Assembly: GCA_030695565.1 (NCBI GenBank)
Contig: JAUYRZ010000121.1
Location: 84,787-148,786 of the forward strand
Origin: Archangium sp.
Lineage (GTDB): Bacteria > Myxococcota > Myxococcia > Myxococcales > Myxococcaceae
Length of the DNA stretch: 64,000 nt
Direction: 5' to 3'
The notes below the pieces were generated by a model, which did not search any database, had not been told where the DNA came from, and saw only the letters and a program-made list of their open reading frames with translations. The first letter of the stretch is position 1, and each line of letters opens with the position of its first letter. A program made the translations under genes and the position numbers. Below, piece by piece: positions 62,363-64,000 of the stretch.

Positions 62363-63019
62363 ATGCTTCTCCTCGCGCGATTGATGCGGCCGTTGCGCTG
62401 GAGGAGCCCTGGCTCCACCTCGCGCATGCTGCTGGCCTTCGCGCGGGCGGAACGGTCGAGCTTCTACGACATGATGGAGGCCGCCAACGCCACGGTCGAT
62501 CTCCCGCGAAAGGCGCAGTACCTCGCGCACGCGGTCGACGAAGCGAGGCACGCGAAGATGTTCACCTTGCGGGCGCTCGAGCTCGACCCCTCCCGCGCGG
62601 CCGACCCGGCCCTCTTTCATTCAGACTTCGAGCACCTGTTTACCCGGCTGGGCGAAGCGCGGTTCATCGCCTTCGTGCACCTGGGGGAACGTCGCGGCCG
62701 CGCGCAGATGCAATTGTTCCGCGATGAGCTGCAGCAGCTGGAAGGATCAGCCCGGGCGGATCCGAAGACGAAGGCCCTGCTCGACGCGGTGATGAAAGAC
62801 GAGACGCAGCACGAGCGCTATTCGCTGGCGTTGTCCACCGCGCTGGGCGGCTCGTTGGCCGGCGCACGCGCGTGGGAACTGAAACGCGGCTGGCTGCGAG
62901 CGGGCGCCGCGGTGACGGGGTTCCTCTTCACCGTGTCGATGTCGCTGCTGTACCTGCTGCTCTTCCCGCTCGCGTTGATCGAGAAGAACCGAAAACACCT
63001 GCCTCCGGGAGAGGGCTGA
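62363..63019 (+). CDS. Membrane-anchored ferritin-like di-iron protein
   Basis: 218 residues. A four-helix ferritin-like domain (~20-160) carries the ligand pairs: AERSSFYDMMEAA (E30), LAHAVDEARHAKMF (E60, H63: E-x-x-H), and DETQHERYSLAL (E147, H150: E-x-x-H). One or two C-terminal membrane helices (~180-205, FLFTVSMSLLYLLLFPLAL) and a basic tail hold it at the membrane. This layout suits a di-iron oxidase/peroxidase acting on a lipid or quinone, or an iron store; the reaction cannot be read. The rhodanese-thioredoxin gene starts three bases after its stop. Confidence 0.75.
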   Translation: MLLLARLMRPLRWRSPGSTSRMLLAFARAERSSFYDMMEAANATVDLPRKAQYLAHAVDEARHAKMFTLRALELDPSRAADPALFHSDFEHLFTRLGEARFIAFVHLGERRGRAQMQLFRDELQQLEGSARADPKTKALLDAVMKDETQHERYSLALSTALGGSLAGARAWELKRGWLRAGAAVTGFLFTVSMSLLYLLLFPLALIEKNRKHLPPGEG

Positions 63020-63022
63020 CCC

Positions 63023-63694
63023 ATGCGTGTCCCACTGATCACCTTGTTGCTCACCGCCACACTGGCCCACGCGGAAGATCTCGCCCCCGCACAATTCAAG
63101 CAGCAGCTCGAAGCGCAACACGGCCTGGTGCTCGACGTACGCACGCCCGGAGAAGTCGCGCGAGGCAAGCTGCCCGGCGCGAGCGTGATCGACTTCAACG
63201 CCCCGAAGTTCGAGCAGCGCGTCTCTCTCATCGCGAGAGACAAACCGGTCTTCGTCTACTGCGCCAAGGGGGGCCGCAGCGCCCAGGCCGCGGCGCTGAT
63301 GACGAAGCTCGGCTTCACCAGGGTCTACAACCTGAGCGGCGGCATCGGCGCGTGGTCGGCAGCAGGCCTGCCGCTGGAGAACGCGACGGCGCCGGTCTCT
63401 TCAGGCGAAGGCCTGACGCCGGAAGCATTCGACGCGTTGATCAAAAAGGAGAAGCGCGTGCTGGTCGACTTCCAGACCCAGTGGTGCACCCCGTGTCAGA
63501 AGATGGGGCCCATCGTCGACGCGCTGAAGGGCGTGAAGGTGATCAAGGTCGACCTCGATGCGAGCGAAGCGCTGGCGGCGCGTGAGAAGGTGCAGGGCGT
63601 GCCGGTCTTCGTGCTCTACGCGGATGGCAAAGAGCGCGCGCGACTCTCGGGTGAACAGACGCGCGAGGCGCTCGAGGCGTTGGTGAAGAAGTGA
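63023..63694 (+). CDS. Exported rhodanese-thioredoxin fusion
   Basis: 223 residues. Signal peptide MRVPLITLLLTATLAHA. Residues ~20-118 are a rhodanese domain: VLDVRTPGEVARGKLPGA and active-site Cys80 in VYCAKGGRS. Residues ~130-223 are a thioredoxin domain with the active site WCTPC (C155, C158) and KVDLDASEALAAREKVQGVPVF. One exported chain therefore holds a sulfur-transfer cysteine and a dithiol reductant or oxidant, which could deliver persulfide sulfur or repair disulfides in the periplasm. Cotranscribed with the ferritin-like gene, so a shared redox/metal role is plausible. Confidence 0.85.
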   Translation: MRVPLITLLLTATLAHAEDLAPAQFKQQLEAQHGLVLDVRTPGEVARGKLPGASVIDFNAPKFEQRVSLIARDKPVFVYCAKGGRSAQAAALMTKLGFTRVYNLSGGIGAWSAAGLPLENATAPVSSGEGLTPEAFDALIKKEKRVLVDFQTQWCTPCQKMGPIVDALKGVKVIKVDLDASEALAAREKVQGVPVFVLYADGKERARLSGEQTREALEALVKK

Positions 63695-63727
63695 GGCCCT
63701 CACCCTGACCCTCTCCCGAAGAGAGCG
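63692..63727. repeat. CCCTCTCCC-type palindromic repeat, copy 7
   Basis: TGAGGCCCTCACCCTGACCCTCTCCCGAAGAGAG. The first 20 bases match 14967-14986 exactly. It overlaps the stop codon of the rhodanese-thioredoxin gene. Confidence 0.65.
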
Positions 63728-63789
63728 GTGAAATAGCCCGTCGCGGACAGGTCGCGGCGGGTGACGAAGGTAAGTGGATCAGGAGTGGC

Positions 63790-64000
63790 TCAGGAGGCCA
63801 TTTCCACGCTGACGGAAAAACCGAAGCACCAAGCGCCGTGGCGAAGGCGGACGGCGTAGAAAACGACGACAGCAGCCCTCCAGCGACCCACGAAGAGTCT
63901 GATGTTGTGGGCTGAGCACATGAGGGCGAACTCGGTGGAAACGCGTCGAGTCCCCTTGCGGCGAAAGCGGGTGAAGCCAGCGGCGTTGAGTCGAGCGAAG
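63790..64000 (-). mobile_element. Transposase C-terminal fragment, IS1182-like, cut by window edge
   Basis: Minus-strand frame without a start in the window; it enters from the right edge and stops at TGA (63790-63792). The visible 69 residues include GFTRFRRKGTRRVSTEFALM and CSAHNIRLF. This resembles the C-terminus of DDE transposases of the IS1182 type, where 'F-x-R-R-G-L-x-K-V-x-x-E-W-x-L-x-x-x-A-y-N-L-x-R' ends the catalytic domain. The visible tail carries WRAAVVVFYAVRLRHGA. No inverted-repeat end can be confirmed from the 62 bases between it and copy 7. The rest lies outside the window. Confidence 0.65.

Overview
The window looks like a chromosomal segment of a Myxococcota bacterium, most likely in or near the Cystobacterineae. 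The reasons are a high GC content with strongly GC-rich third codon positions, frequent GTG starts, and a gene content typical of that phylum: many lipoproteins with Asp/Ala/Gly-rich linkers after the lipidated Cys, Cys-rich surface modules, carboxypeptidase-regulatory-like repeat proteins, a TIGR02996/WD40 protein, a DUF4388 (PATAN) protein, a DUF4476 protein, a PilZ-coiled-coil protein, hybrid histidine kinases and a large alpha-2-macroglobulin. No rRNA, tRNA or CRISPR array was seen. The right edge cuts an insertion-sequence transposase.

Layout. 1-591 has no convincing gene but holds two palindromic repeats and an orphan C-terminal tail. 0.6-14.1 kb is mostly envelope and hypothetical genes, with a NADP/F420-type reductase, a PilZ protein, a macro-domain protein, a secreted zinc peptidase and an exported endonuclease/exonuclease/phosphatase-fold lipoprotein. 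14.3-17.0 kb pairs a phytochelatin-synthase-like peptidase with a lysine-less class-IV-aminotransferase-like protein, divergent from an ATP-grasp enzyme. 17-33 kb carries a DUF2079 membrane protein, several lipoproteins, a translationally coupled DUF350/transglutaminase pair, a PATAN-J-like-TPR protein, an L,D-transpeptidase fused to a degenerate M23 domain and a metzincin-like lipoprotein. 33-37.1 kb is one bacterial alpha-2-macroglobulin gene.

38.3-42.8 kb is a signalling operon: an RsbQ-type alpha/beta hydrolase, overlapping by four bases a PAS-PAS-PAS-GGDEF diguanylate cyclase, followed nine bases later by a GAF-PAS hybrid histidine kinase. In Bacillus RsbQ works with the PAS-phosphatase RsbP; here it appears wired to c-di-GMP synthesis and phosphorelay. 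43-55.8 kb holds an NCS1 permease, a YhcG-type nuclease gene with a perfect palindrome inside it, a lytic transglycosylase, another hybrid kinase, an SGNH hydrolase and beta-propeller-like exported proteins.

55.9-58.1 kb is a tight three-gene operon of exported proteins that share a two-cysteine helical-hairpin module but differ in their other domains. 58.2-63.7 kb carries a sigma-like factor, a pyridoxamine-oxidase/GNAT fusion with a PdxR (MocR) regulator behind a recognisable PdxR-type operator, a STAS-like protein with a truncated neighbour, and a ferritin-like/rhodanese-thioredoxin pair.

Short GC-rich palindromes built on CCCTCTCCC/GGGAGAGGG recur next to stop codons throughout and are probably dispersed REP-like elements acting at mRNA 3' ends.
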